Positions 13,520 to 25,500 of a DNA stretch of 64,000 nucleotides are shown in pieces (the first letter of the stretch is position 1; each line of letters opens with the position of its first letter). The notes under the pieces were generated by a model. It was given only the letters and a program-made list of their open reading frames with translations. It was not told the DNA's origin and did not search any database. Origin of the DNA: Chamaea fasciata (taxonomy: Eukaryota; Chordata; Aves; Passeriformes; Sylviidae); the NCBI GenBank assembly GCA_029207755.1, contig JARCOQ010000009.1:31952914-32016913 (forward strand), in the 5' to 3' direction. Position numbers and translations under genes: made by a program.

Positions 13520-14280
13520 AGGGAGGTGCAACGCTGACCATGGAGCCACCACCATGGACACACAGCACCTCCTGTCCAGGTTAACATGGAAACCTTTGGA
13601 AACAGAGCTCTCCCAGCACTGCGGAACAGCCACATCCATCCTGCCTGACCCTGGGAGCAGCTGCAGATCCTGCAGACGGCCTCTGCATCTCCCACAGCTC
13701 CAAGGTCTGCTGACCTCCAGGATCCTCCTGAGGTCACCCATTTATAGGCAGCTGCTACTTTTCAGACTTTTACCAAACTCTCACCTTGTGGGTAGAAGAA
13801 GACAGCAAGGAGAGCAGAAACTTGTACTCCTTTGGAGACTATTAAACATTTCCCATCCTGTCTCAACCACTTTGTGTAAATCCCAGCTCACCCCAAACCG
13901 GAGAGCTCTCTGAGCCAGGCAGGAACCACAGCTAAAATCCAGCTAAAATTCATCCTAACAGCAATACACACTTACTGAATAAACTAGCTGGGCTTGTCAC
14001 AGCGAATCCCTGCATCCAGGGCCCAGAGGGACAGCGAGGGAACACAAACACTCTGCCCTTTACCCGCTGCTTTCCCACCCTCTGGCTGGGAAATGCACAT
14101 TGTGGGGACAGGCTGAAGTGGATTCTGTGACTGCAAAATACCCTGCCAGTGCTGGGCATCCAGTGATGTGGATCACACATGGGTGGTTTGGTTGCTGCTG
14201 AGCAGGGCTTGCCCTCTTCAAGGACTCCGCAGTGTCCCACGGGACAATCCGTGTTTTCCACGGGCAATGGAGGAAGGAGT
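13520..14280. other. Unclassified moderately GC-rich sequence
   Basis: Nothing recognisable as a gene. It lies between CR1 copy A and a stretch whose minus-strand translation resembles CR1 ORF2, so it may be LINE-derived, but I could not confirm this. Confidence 0.4.
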
Positions 14281-14360
14281 GTTGAAGATGGAGGCAAAGA
14301 ATGCATTGAACACTTCAGCCTTGTCCCTGTCTGTTTGTGAGGTGACCAGGGACACCTGCC
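14281..14360 (-). mobile_element. Possible CR1-type LINE ORF2 fragment (linker before reverse transcriptase)
   Basis: On the minus strand the translation reads VTSQTDRDKAEVFNAFFASI. CR1 ORF2 proteins have a close EKAEVLNAFFASVF-like motif between endonuclease and reverse transcriptase. Neither side continues convincingly as ORF2, and in-frame stops follow. If real, this is the only LINE coding remnant in the window, since all other copies are 3' tails. Confidence 0.5.
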
Positions 14361-15110
14361 CAGCCCATCCCAGCAGTGATCACCCTCTCCTGTCCCCAGC
14401 TTGTTCACTTTCCAGACTCAGCAGGAATTTCACGGGCTGGAACATCCCTCTGGCCAGTCGGGACAGGCTGTCCTGCCTGTGCTCCCTCCCATCTCCTTGA
14501 CACCTCCTCACTGGCACGGCAGGGGACATGAACTGTCCCATGCAGGATCTTTGGGGAGGGCAGCAAAAGGCAGAGGAGGCCAGGTGGCCTCGCTTACCAA
14601 GCTCCTCCAGCCATGCCCACAGCACCTGCCAGATCTTGGAATCAAGCAGAGCCAATGTCCCATCTGGAGCCCACCAGCAGCTCCTGCAGCTCCTTGGCCA
14701 CCGTCCTGCAGGGGCCACAGCTGCAGGGGACCAAGGGGGGCTCACAGGAGAGTCCAGACACTGTCCAGGGGTCACCCAAGGCCTGGAGAACCTGGGAGCC
14801 ACAGGGGCTCCTCCGTGGGCCCCTGGCCGGCACCCCGAGGCGCTTTGGCAGCTTCCAAATCCCTGCCTGTCACCCCCATGGTGGCCAGAGGCCAATGGCC
14901 CAGCAGACAGCCACGGTGGCCAGCAGCAGGGCTGCAGGCAGCAGGATGCCACCGTCACTCACATCTCTGGCACTGGCAGCTGTGGGCTGCACTGGTGATG
15001 TCACAGTGCCGGGGCCAGGACACCGTGTGACATCACAGCCCGGCCTCACGCCGGTGTCACCCCGTTTGGGACATCACCAGGGGCAGCAGGACCGGCTCAG
15101 CCCTCAGAGA
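14361..15110. other. GC-rich unclassified block
   Basis: This 750-bp block is one of the most GC-rich single-copy segments and is open in several frames at once on both strands (for example 192 codons on minus at 14380-14958 and 209 on plus at 14401-15030). High GC lowers stop-codon frequency, so long frames here are weak evidence for coding. It has no recognised domain. It might be the body of a degraded LINE or another repeat. Confidence 0.45.
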
Positions 15111-16623
15111 GCAGAGCAGAGCCTTTGTTCTAAACAAATCAGCATTTCCCAAGGAGCTCTCACAGTGCTCCCGTTCTCTGGTTTGCACAGGGATAGGGCT
15201 CCTTTCTTCCCAAGGCTGAGTTTGGAGTCAGGATGGCTCAGGAAAGAGCGATCATCTCTCAAAACATGACCATTACTCTCACAGTGCAAATAAAACCATT
15301 GGGCTGAATTCTTCACTTCTGGTATTAGCAGCAGCCCCCTCCTGTCACACAAGAAGATACAAGCAAGAATTTCTAAAAACACAACATCTTAGCAACCTTG
15401 TAACATTCCAGTACTACAGAGCAGTTTAATTCCTAGTCAGAAGATGACACTGGGAAAGATGAACTTCATGGATTTCATGGTACACAGCAGCGGTGGGAAA
15501 AAAATGACATTTTTAATATTTATTCCTAGAACTGCTGCACAAACCAAGAGCAAACAATTCTGCCACCTACACAGGACATCTCTTATCCTGACAGCACAAC
15601 AGAACACTCCTGACCCAGGAAAAGGGGGGCCAAAAGGCACCATACAATGCTCACACCATTTCTCCATGGCTGCCTCGCCCCCCCAGTCAGAAACCACACA
15701 CAACAGCCAGGCCTGGTGTTCAAAGCTTTGCCCCCACTGAAAAAAGAAGACTAACAGACCTCCAAGATAGAAAAAGCCATGAAGGAAATTCCAAAGTCAA
15801 ACCCCACTTGAAAACATCCAAATTCTCGTACTGTTTGATAACTGGGGTAAGCAAAAATCCAAGGAAATTAAAGCTCCCATTTGGTGCAACACAGACACAA
15901 TTATCACCTGAAGTGCCACAATTCCTTCAGGGTTTCTGACTCTTCTGAGCTGTAAGCAGAGCAAGCCCTGTGAGTTTTTTAACAGCAGAGCCAACTCATT
16001 TTCCCCAATATTATTTTACCTGATAGCAATTAATTATTCTGATTTATAGGAGGACAATCAGATGTCGTGCTGCCAAAATGACGCCTGGGCTGGCCAGTTG
16101 CAGCGGGAAGGAAAAACCACAGGCACAACCTGATTGTGTCCAGCTCCTCCTCATTTTTCCCCTCTAAACCAACAGAAGGACTGCAAACCTCCAAGCAGAG
16201 CAGCCCCTTTGCTGCTTGAGCGTTCCCAGATCAATCCCACAGGAAATATTCCTGCTCTGTTCAAACAAGTCTCAGGGCTCTGGGAAATATCACTGTGGCA
16301 GGCACTGGGGCTGCCTCAGTCCAGGAGGCTGCAGGAATTCCAGAGCAGGAATTGCCTGCCCGAAAGGCATCTCCCCAGCGCTGCCTCTCCTCTGTGGGCA
16401 GCAGCCATCCTTCCTGCACACCCTTCAGCCAAAGTTTCCCCTGCTCCTCCAACCCCATCCTGGCTGTTGCTCTCTCTGCCACACACATCCCAACACTCCT
16501 GCAATTCTGGAAGAACAAGTATTTGCTTGTTTTTATTGTCTTTTTCTCTTTTTTTAATTATCTTTCAGTTTTTCTCCCTTGTACTTAGAGGTTACTGCTT
16601 AAAGAACAGGCAGAGGAAATCCC
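15111..16623. other. Single-copy intron sequence
   Basis: No gene or repeat recognised. A 216-codon plus-strand frame begins at 16134 but ends by running into an antisense CR1 and has no protein-like features. Confidence 0.5.
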
Positions 16624-16740
16624 TGAGTGGTTTTTGGGTGGGAAGGGACCTTAAAGCTCATCCAGTCATGTCCCTGCCATGGGCAGAGACACCTTCCACT
16701 GCCCCAGACTGCTCCAAGCCCCATCCAGCCTGGCCTTGCA
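16624..16740 (-). mobile_element. CR1 3' fragment, left arm of a head-to-head pair
   Basis: An antisense CR1 end with GGTGGGAAGGGACCTTAAAG, CCATGGGCAGAGACACCTTC and CATCCAGCCTGGCCTTG. It stops abruptly and is directly followed by a sense CR1, so its sequence is complementary to about 17000-17110 of that copy. Confidence 0.88.
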
Positions 16741-17124
16741 ATGGTCCTGATTGTTCACCCTGGAGAGGAGAAGCTTTGGGGTGACCGCATTGTGGCCTTC
16801 AAGTGCCTGAAGGAGCTACAGGAAACATGGAGACTTGGGACAAGGGATGGAGGGACAGGACACAGGGAATGGTTTCCCACTGCCAGAGGGCAGGGATGGA
16901 TGGGATACTGGGAAGGAATTGTTCCCTGGGAGGGCGGGCAGGCCCTGGCACAGGGTGCCCAGAGAAACTGTGGCTGCCCCTGGATCCCTGGAAGTGTCCA
17001 AGGCCAGGCTGGACTTTGGGGCTTGGAGAAGCCTGGGATAGTGGAAGGTGTCTCTGCCCATGGCAGGGGTGGCACTGGATGGGCTTTGAGTCCCCTCCCA
17101 CCCAGCCCCATCTGGGATTCTGTG
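16741..17124 (+). mobile_element. CR1 LINE 3' end, right arm of a head-to-head pair
   Basis: A sense copy from CCTGGAGAGGAGAAGCTTTG and GAAGGAGCTACAGGAAACAT through GGAAGGAATTGTTCCCTGGG to the 3' end GGGATTCTGTGATC. It abuts the antisense fragment at 16624-16740. Confidence 0.92.
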
Positions 17125-19140
17125 ATCTGCACATCCCACCATGACGAAGTTCTGTGCGTTTATCCCACACTCAGTAACTCTCTCTCATGTGCTCTTTCCT
17201 GTGCTCAGCAGTCAGGAGGGCAGTGCCGAGACATCCTGAGGAGGAGAGAATTAGTCCAGTCAAAAGTGAGTGCAAGGAAACCTTTTCAGAAAGGACTTGA
17301 CTCAATGACGTGATGAGAAGAGCAGTGCCTGATGACCCTGTGCACACACCTCCCAGGCAAGCAAGAGACAAAAACAACTTTTCCTTTAGAGCTTGGAAAC
17401 TTAAGGATCTTTTTGTGCTTAAAATATCAAAGCCAACAAATTCACAATATGCCCCTGCATGAAGGATGCTGGAAAACATCGATTTCAGGATTATTCAATA
17501 ACGCTTCTCTTCCCTGTTGTTCTGATGAATGAGAATTTGAGCTAATTTGCTGGAGTTAATTATTTATTGTTATGGAACCTTACGGCTCGCAGATGGTCAC
17601 TGTTATTGTAAGAATTGCAGGGGACCTGCAGCATCTTGCTGGGGCCTTTCCTGCTTTATTTAATTCCAGAAGAAAACAGACCTATCTGCCAATTCCAAAA
17701 AAAAGTCCATTTTCTCTGTATTACCACTGGAACTACACTCTCTTCCCACTTCTGGCTGCTTCCCTTTTTCCAGTGAAAGGCATCAAGTGCAGCTTGGTTT
17801 CAAAGAGAGAGAATTAAAGCTCCTTTCATGGAGGAAAATGAACTCTCAGCAAGGAAACCCTGCTGTAACCAATATCACTCAAGGATTGTTCTTGCCTCTT
17901 CCAGCAGCCATAACCCTCACTCCCAAGGATAGAGAATGTTGCACATTCCAATAAATAAATCAAAGATAATAAAGGCATAATTATGTGCCTGATTCCCCTA
18001 AAAATCTGAGCCATTGAGCTTGTTGGCCCCATCCACCTCAGATTTGAGGCTTACGCTTTGCCAGGAGGTGATAAAAAAAACAGAGGGATGAGGAACGCAG
18101 CAAGCACTGGAGGTCTGTGACCCTTTCCCCAAACAAAAATATCAACTGCAGGAGAGCAGCATGGCTCTGGTTTCACCCTGCAAGAGGCCAAAGTGCTGCT
18201 CCTTCTGTTCCAGGAAGGGAAAAAAAAAAATGAGTGAGTGAAACAGCAGAGTTTCTTTGCGAGGTCTTGGAATATTAACCCCAGTAAGAAAAGTGCTGGG
18301 ATGGAGACTCAGGCAGCTGGCTGAGCTTCAGGAGAAGTGGGAATCACTCAGCTTCCCTCAAAACACTCAGTAACACAACATCCTGGTGAAAGTCTTCTTT
18401 TAAATAAAACATTTTGGGTTTTTTATATAAAACATTATTTTTCTTCACACATAAATCTGATTATCAGCTATTCCAGCAGGAAAAAAAGGAGCAATTAGAT
18501 TTGGAAAAGTGTAGCCAGCAGTGAATGTGCACACAGAGTGATTCTGGAGTGTAAACAAAGCTGGTTTAAACCATTCTGCTTTATTCTTTTTCATTAGTTT
18601 GCAGAGATTATATTCAACTATTTGCTTTTTAATCACATTTGAAAACATTAATTTCCTATCAACAGTCCTGATTTCAAGTGCAAACACTGCTTAATTAGAA
18701 CTCGTGGGGAAACGAATTTTAGGTCCTGTGGAAAATGAGTCTGCTTTCATTTCGCATAGAAAACCACTTGCATCCCAAAGGTTACTCGGTTTATTCCTGG
18801 GGTAAATCCAAATGTCAAAGATGAAAACCAAAAATGCAGGCACTGTTTGATGTGCTTTAAAGTTCCCTCCAATTCTCCAGGACAAGGTAACTGGAGAGGT
18901 AAAAAGGATGTTCCATCCATACTGCATGGAATCACACCTTTCAAAAATTCCAGAGCCTACAAAAAGCAAATCCCCTGGGGAAATAAAGTTTACTGATAGG
19001 AAACCAATTTTAAAGGGGGAAAAAAACCTGCAGCTACAGTAACAGAATAATTGGAACCTGAAGATCTGAAAGCTTTCTTAAAACATCAAGTGAAGATACA
19101 GAGTCTCTCTGTGTTCACTCCTGTGCCTTCTTCTCATTAT
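17125..19140. other. Single-copy intron sequence
   Basis: Mostly AT-rich. No gene or known repeat recognised. Confidence 0.55.
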
Positions 19141-19360
19141 GGAATCAGAGAATATCCTGTGCTGAAAGGGACCCCCAAGGATCATCCAATCCCAGTCCTG
19201 CCCAGACACCCCAACAATCCCACCCTGGGCATCCCTGGCAGAGCTGTCCAAATGCTCCTGGAGCTCTGGCAGCCTCGGGGCTGTGCCCATTCCCTGGGGA
19301 GCCTGGACAGTGCCTAGCACCCTCTGGGGGAAGAACTTTTCCCTAATTTCCAAATTAAAT
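19141..19360 (-). mobile_element. CR1-type LINE 3' end, second subfamily
   Basis: The reverse-orientation relative of 4160-4391: GGAATCAGAGAATATCCTGT at the 3' end, then ATCATCCAATCCCAGTCCTG, CATTCCCTGGGGAGCCTGGA and CACCCTCTGGGGGAAGAACT. Confidence 0.82.
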
Positions 19361-19761
19361 CTTCGGTGAAAGGAAAAGAAGCTACTAAGTTGTGAATCTC
19401 TGAGCTTTGCCTCTGCAGAACCAAAGAGGAGGAAACACAGGCTCTAAAAAGTTGAACATAATAGGACTGTAACAGGTAACCTCAGCTGGTGCAAAAGGTG
19501 GACACAGGGAGGAAGTGATTAAATCAACCCACATTTACTTAAGGAAGTCAGATGGGAAGTTATTTGGAATGAAGGAAACAATACAAGAAGTAATGGGAGC
19601 TTTGAGGGGGACGTATCCATAAAGCTCCCTCACCAAACAGCCCCTCTGGCCATTGGAGACCCCATTATTGCTCCTTAACCACCTCAATTACTGACTGCTG
19701 GGCTGGATTTCCTGGAAATCCCCAGTGCTGCCCAGCTGGCAAAGCCTGGGCACAAACACCG
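19361..19761. other. Single-copy intron sequence
   Basis: No gene or repeat recognised in this 400-bp spacer between two antisense CR1 copies. Confidence 0.5.
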
Positions 19762-20150
19762 TCACAGAATCCCAGGGTGGCTGAGGCTGCAGGGAGCTGG
19801 GTGGGCACGTGGTGCCACCTCCGTGCTCCAGCAGGGCCATCCCAGAGCCCAGGGCACAGCATTGTGCGCACACAGCTCTGCCACAGCCCCAGGGAGGAGC
19901 CCCCCAGGCCGTGTGGACAATGTGTTCAGGGCCGGGCACTGCCCAGGGAAGAAGTTGTGCCTCCTGTGCAGGGGGAATTGCTGGGCTCAGGCCCTGCCCG
20001 TGGCTCTGGGGCCATTGCTGGGCCCCCGCAGCAGAGCCTGGGCCCTGCTGGGAGCCCTCCCTGCACACAGGGACACCCAGGGCTCGGGGCCCCTCTCAGC
20101 TGGGGCTCCTCTCCAGGCTGAACAGCCCCGGCTCCCTCAGCCTTTCCTGG
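19762..20150 (-). mobile_element. CR1 LINE 3' end, GC-rich subfamily, inverted-pair copy B
   Basis: An antisense copy. Its 3' end is at TCACAGAATCCCAGGGTGGC, and it is 5'-truncated at 20150, directly after CCTCAGCCTTTCCTGG. Bases 19781-20150 pair with 13500-13131 with one mismatch in 370. The outermost 19 bp at the 3' end (19762-19780) differ at four positions, all transitions. Confidence 0.85.
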
Positions 20151-21958
20151 GCAGGGAAGGATGGCAGCAGAGCCTCTTTTATCCCCCAGGATGTGTTGTA
20201 GTCTCATTTCTCCAATTAAACAAACACTTCTCCTACAGATTACCAAAATACTCACTCGGAGCATCCAGCTACTAAGTGAAGCTCCAAACACTGGAGCAGT
20301 CTGCTACAAACATTTTCACTCAGCACAACCTGTATCTTCCTCCTCCAAGTTTGACAGGATCATAATGGAATTGAACAAAAGGGGTTGTGTCATTCAAACC
20401 TTCTGGACTTAGAGAAACAGAGGCTGTTTGACTCAGGTTTGTGTGGGACACAACACCCCAGGCTGATACACGGACACAAGAGTGATCCTCGCCCCCAAAT
20501 TCCTGATTTTTCCTTAGGTACTCCCAGCCATCCTCAGCATTGGCCATTACTTTGTGCCTTGTCCTGTCATTTCTGGACTCTGGAGTTGTTTGAAGGGCAC
20601 AAATGAAGGTACGCAAGCACTGCTGACCTTTCTTTGAGTGCTCAGAAATGCTGTGTCTGTAAGGGTATGAAACAGCCAGGAAACTTTTCATCTTTTATTC
20701 ATCTGACTAGCTCTTACTGCAAAAGAATTGGAAAATTGAAAATTAGAAAGTTTGGACAGACCTGGGAAAGCAATTCAAATGCAAATACCAGCAGCTTGGT
20801 GCAAAGACAATGAAACTGAACACATGGACACCGAGTTACAACAAAAAATTCATTAGAAGAGGTGTCAGACCAGACAAAAAACTGAGTAACCTGGTTCAAG
20901 TCACGATGGCAGAAATTTCAAAAGGCCTGCTTTACAAAATAATCAGGAACTAAACATTTCATGGGAAGCTTCATCAGACACCTGTTGTGAAGGTGAAGTG
21001 TAAGTCTGGGGCCATGTCCTGGCTCTCCTGGGGTTTATCCCAGTTACAGAGCTGTCTCTGTGCCCCACACAGGGCATTTCCGTACAACTCTCCCTTGGAA
21101 CACTTCAGGCAGTTAGCAAGGCTCTCATCTCACTCCAAATAAGTCTGAATGGGTGAGACTTCCATCAGCACAAAGCTCTGCAGCACAGCAGCTCCCCAGC
21201 TGCACAGCTCCCCACTCTCCCAACTCCAGGGCTATCAGCCCGTTCCCGAGTGTCCTTCGGGATGAAGATGCTTTTTTTGGCTTCCATCTCTCCACACTGC
21301 CTAATCCATTCTCCCAGAACATGATGAGATCATTGTCTTGAGTGCTGTGAGGAGTGAAGAACACACCGATTTCCAGCCACAACTGCTGGCCCTGCATGCT
21401 AAGGGCTGGCTGGCTCAGGGGACGTCAGCTGGTGTGCCAAAGAGCCGCTGGCAACGGCAGCAAGGAAGGAAATATTGCTCCTTGGATGCCCTGGCCTCCA
21501 AGTTTGGAAACTCTGAGGTTTCACAAGTACAGTGTGAAATATGATTTAACACTGGAGGTGTTATTCACAGCAGTGTGAGGATGATCCAAAACCCACACTT
21601 GTCCCTGAGTGCAGAACAGCCACTTAGCACAAGTGTCCCAGCACGACTTCAGGTGACAATGCTTGGTTCCATCAGCACTTGGGATAACTCAGAGAAATGG
21701 GAGGAGGGTTAAAATAGAAGCTGGTAGAATCAGCAAGATCAGAGAGCTCCTTTCTCTGCACCTGTACTAAGGCGTGGATGTCATCCCTGGCAAAGCCAAG
21801 GTTTTCCAGCTGCCCAGCACTGCTGATGAACTCGGCTCAGCCACTCTGGTGACTTCTGACTGTGCTCAAGCTGTTCACCCCAAATGCACTCCTGACACCC
21901 CTCCTTCCAAATTCCAGACACTTTTTACCAACCTGGTAAAGAATGATACAATTAGGAG
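20151..21958. other. Single-copy intron sequence
   Basis: No gene or known repeat recognised. Confidence 0.5.
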
Positions 21959-22096
21959 AAAATCCCAGAATGGTTTGGGTTGGAAGAGACTTGAAAGTCT
22001 ATCCTGTCCCCAGCACTGCCACAGGCGGGGACACCTTCCACTATCCCAGGTTGCTCCAAGCCCTGTCCAACCTGGCCTTGGACACTTCCAGGGGAA
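21959..22096 (-). mobile_element. CR1 LINE 3' fragment
   Basis: An antisense copy with CCCAGAATGGTTTGGGTTGG, GGGGACACCTTCCACTATCC and CAACCTGGCCTTGGACACTT. It is cut off only about 50 bp before the start of an LTR. Confidence 0.9.
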
Positions 22097-22147
22097 AACA
22101 ATGCCTTAAGTTTTAGCTTTCATGTTTTACAGATTTCAGTTTTCAGG

Positions 22148-22526
22148 TGAGCTCTCTTCACAGAGTAGGGACACAAAACAAATCCTTTTCCTGCTGAACA
22201 TCAAGAACAGCGAGTACAAGCCTCAGGCCCAAAACCACAGACAGCAGTGGGCTGAAGAAAGAAAACAAGAAAGGATGGCACTTCACAGCCTGAAGCTGTA
22301 ATTGGACAATTCAACCCCAATATACAAATGGACCAAAACTTTTATAAAACTCGAAGACCTCGTGACTGTTTGTCCATTTTGTGACCATTTCAAGTCCACC
22401 ATGGGTGTAGCCCTGGTCAGGCTCTTGTCCTGCCCAAGGTGTACTCTAAAGGCCTTTAAATAAATCTCTACTTTATTCTCTAGCTCTGCCCAGTCTCTGT
22501 TTCAGGTCAGCCTTCCCAAGGCATCA
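22148..22526 (+). mobile_element. Solo LTR of an avian ERVL-type endogenous retrovirus
   Basis: I recognise several stretches of an ERVL-type LTR common in songbird genomes: AAGCCTCAGGCCCAAAACCA, AATTGGACAATTCAACCCCA, TTGTCCATTTTGTGACCATT and CTCTTGTCCTGCCCAAGGTG. A polyadenylation signal AATAAA sits at 22459-22464, followed by a T-rich stretch and the closing CAGCCTTCCCAAGGCATCA. No gag, pol or env sequence flanks it, so it is a solo LTR. The 5' boundary is approximate, and no clear target duplication was identified by eye. Confidence 0.65.
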
Positions 22527-25500
22527 CTGGGGCAGTGAGTTCTCCATGTCTGGGATGTACAACTGTGCTGCCCCAGCCCTTCCCCAGAGCCCAGAGATGC
22601 CCAGCATACTCTGGAGATACCATCAAGCTCTCCACACAGGACACACATCCAAAGTGCTGCAGGAAACTCCAGCTCCTCCCTTTCTGAGGGATGCTGGGAA
22701 GCTGTTTGGCAGGAATGATGACTTTTATTGCCTCATGCCCAGATCAGTAGCCAAGTGTTTCTCCAAATAATGCTTCCAAAGTCATGGGTATTTAAGAGCA
22801 ATAAAGAAGAAAAGGGATAAGGATTTCGCTGTACAAACATGATCTCAGCTTCCTCTGCCCTCCTCAAGGACCTGCAGCCAAAGTGATCTCCACAAGGATG
22901 AGATGTTTGCCATCTCTCCCCTTCAGACCTGCAGGCAGCTCAGCAGCCTCTCTGCTGGCAACAAAATCCACTCAGTTTCAGTAAAAATGCAAGAGAGGAG
23001 CCCGTGTTTTCGGAGCGGCTGAAAATGAGCATCTTCCAGAAAAACAAACCCATAATAAACAGCCCAGTGGTGCCTGACTGCTTTATCTCCATCACACAAA
23101 AGCAAAGCACAGATTTTCTGCTAGATCATATTCAACGCACAAATCCATTTAAATACAACAGCTCGTAAACACTCTTGCCACAAGTTTTTGGGGGGTTGGT
23201 TTTTTGTTTGGGGCGTTTTTGCCGCAAGGACACAAACCCAGCAATCCTGAACGTCTGAAAAGCCGCAATTGCTGCCAAATCAGAACTGAATCAGCTATTA
23301 AACACCTCTACAAATTACCCTGATATCGGGGAAAACAAACCATGCCCATGCGAGCCAGAAACATTGGAGGCTCTGGGATGAATCACAGCAGTGACGTGGC
23401 TGCTGTGCTTGAAAGGACACAGTCATGACTTGGGGACGTCACCAGACGGCCCAAAACAATCACCCACCAAGACATATTTTTTCATAGCTGCTCTCTAGAG
23501 CTTTTTGGGTTCAAGGCTGGTGAGTGCTGTGATTTATTTTGGGCTGGGAAAGCAGCAGTCTCACCTTATCGGATACTTTATCGACCCATTAAATAGCAAA
23601 TTCCTCTTAAATCTTGCTTTTTCTTTGAAGTACCTTCCAAAAAGTAAACAAAGGCACTTAAAAGGTCACAGACAGGTTTTCTTTCCTACACATGAAAGAT
23701 GGAGGCATTTTTAAGCCTGCCAATATTTTCAAAGCCAGTCTCCTGTATCGCCTCCAAATAGCTGGGAGAAGAGAAAATGTCTTTCTGCACCTGTATTTTC
23801 TCCCTCTAAATGAAAGGGTTGTTTTCCTGACCCACTGAAAATTATGAAGAGGATCAAAAATGACAGAAAATGCTTTGAGGCTGAGGGAAAAGGGACTACG
23901 GTGGGCAAATGTAATTCGTCTGAGGAGGGGATGGCAGACTGGATCCAAAGTAAAGGAGGTGCTGAACCACCTCCCCGAGCCTGGAGCAGCAATCACGTGA
24001 AATATTGGTGTATCCAAAAAGGGAGGGAGATGTTGGCATCTGCATGTGTGCTGTAGAAAACCAGAACCTGCATCTCCTTTGGGAGCGACTGCCCAGGTGA
24101 GACCCAGCAGGTGCAAAGCCACAGGGGAATGGATTGGGAAGGAAGGCTGAAGGAGAAAAGCATGACGCTGTCCGAGCTGTGCTCCGGCACCCACGTGCCC
24201 CACAAACACCACCTGGCCCACACTCCATCACACAGAAAACGAAGCCACGATAATGGAGTGCAAGTCCAGGACAGAAAATGGGATTTCTTTCCAAGCAAAT
24301 AAGACTTGGAAGTACAACAAAACCTTTAGCCACTGGGTTTGGTCAGTAAAGCACACTAAAACAAGCGGGATTGTTTTTCCCAGGATTGCTGATGATTATG
24401 GAATTGCCCAGTAGGGATTCACTTCGGAATATTCAACAAAGGGAGCCACTGACTAATTGTTGGTGTGCAGCCTGCTGGGAACAGCTGCTTTGAATACTGA
24501 TCACCTGAGCAGATTAATTCATAATTAATGTCTGCGTGGAACCTGGGGGCTTCTAAACATAAATGTCTCTTCCCAGCCAGGACAATTGGGGTTTGTTTTG
24601 TTCCTTTGGAGGTGAAGCCCAGCTCTTTAGGAACGTGCTGGGCTTTTCCAGGCTGAGAGTGCTGGGGAGACCCACAAAAAAATATATAATCCCTCAGATT
24701 TTGTCACTCTGCCGAATCCTGTCGAACTCTGCCTTGGAGACTCAGCCTCAACCTGCTTGCCAAGGTAATACTGGCTTGTTCACAGCACTGAGTGCTCCTC
24801 TTTCACCCTGCTCAGGGCTTACTTCATGGTTTGGGCAGGTTTACAGCTCATCCCAAGGCTGGGCATCCACACGGAGCACAGACTCCATCCCCATGCTTCC
24901 TCTAACAGGGAATTTCTCCTTCTCCAAGCCCTGCCTTCGCTCCTGCCCCAAGCAGGTAAAATGACTTTATTAGCACAAGCACTCTGCCGTTCCATTGCAG
25001 TAGTCGATAAAACTCTTTCTGTCTGTCCGTGCTGCTTTTCCTCAATGGCTTTATCTGTTTGCCGATCGTTTTTCCCCATTCACTGAGACACAAATCCTAC
25101 ACACTGGTACTCCATTCCCCAGGTTCCCACAGTGCAGGAATCATACATTTTAAAAGACAACAAGACTGCCTTTTCCTGAGGCCAGTATTCCCTTCCCCTG
25201 CCCTCCCCGGGAGCCTTGGCGGTGTTGGCTGTGAAACAAAACCATTTGTGAGGTTATTAACCTGCACAGGGGAGCTGAGGGGACAATTCCACACATCCTG
25301 TAAAAAACGGATTCCTCTGGATTGCACAGCAGCCCAAGGAGTTGTTCCTTGGCACGAATAATAGACCAAACACACCAGCGACTGTTTTCAGCCCACGTTT
25401 TAGGTTATGGAATTGCTTCTTGCTGAGGTTATTCTTGAAATTAGGGGAGTTTCAGACTGCATGGGAATGCAAATTCTTAGGGCAGCTTAGCAACAACAGC

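Noticed and set aside
12910..13737. A 275-codon minus-strand frame and overlapping 123-193-codon frames on both strands
   Set aside because: They lie largely in the GC-rich CR1 copy A, and the same peptide (CREGSQQGPGSAAGAQQ) recurs in copy B. They are open because of base composition, not coding.
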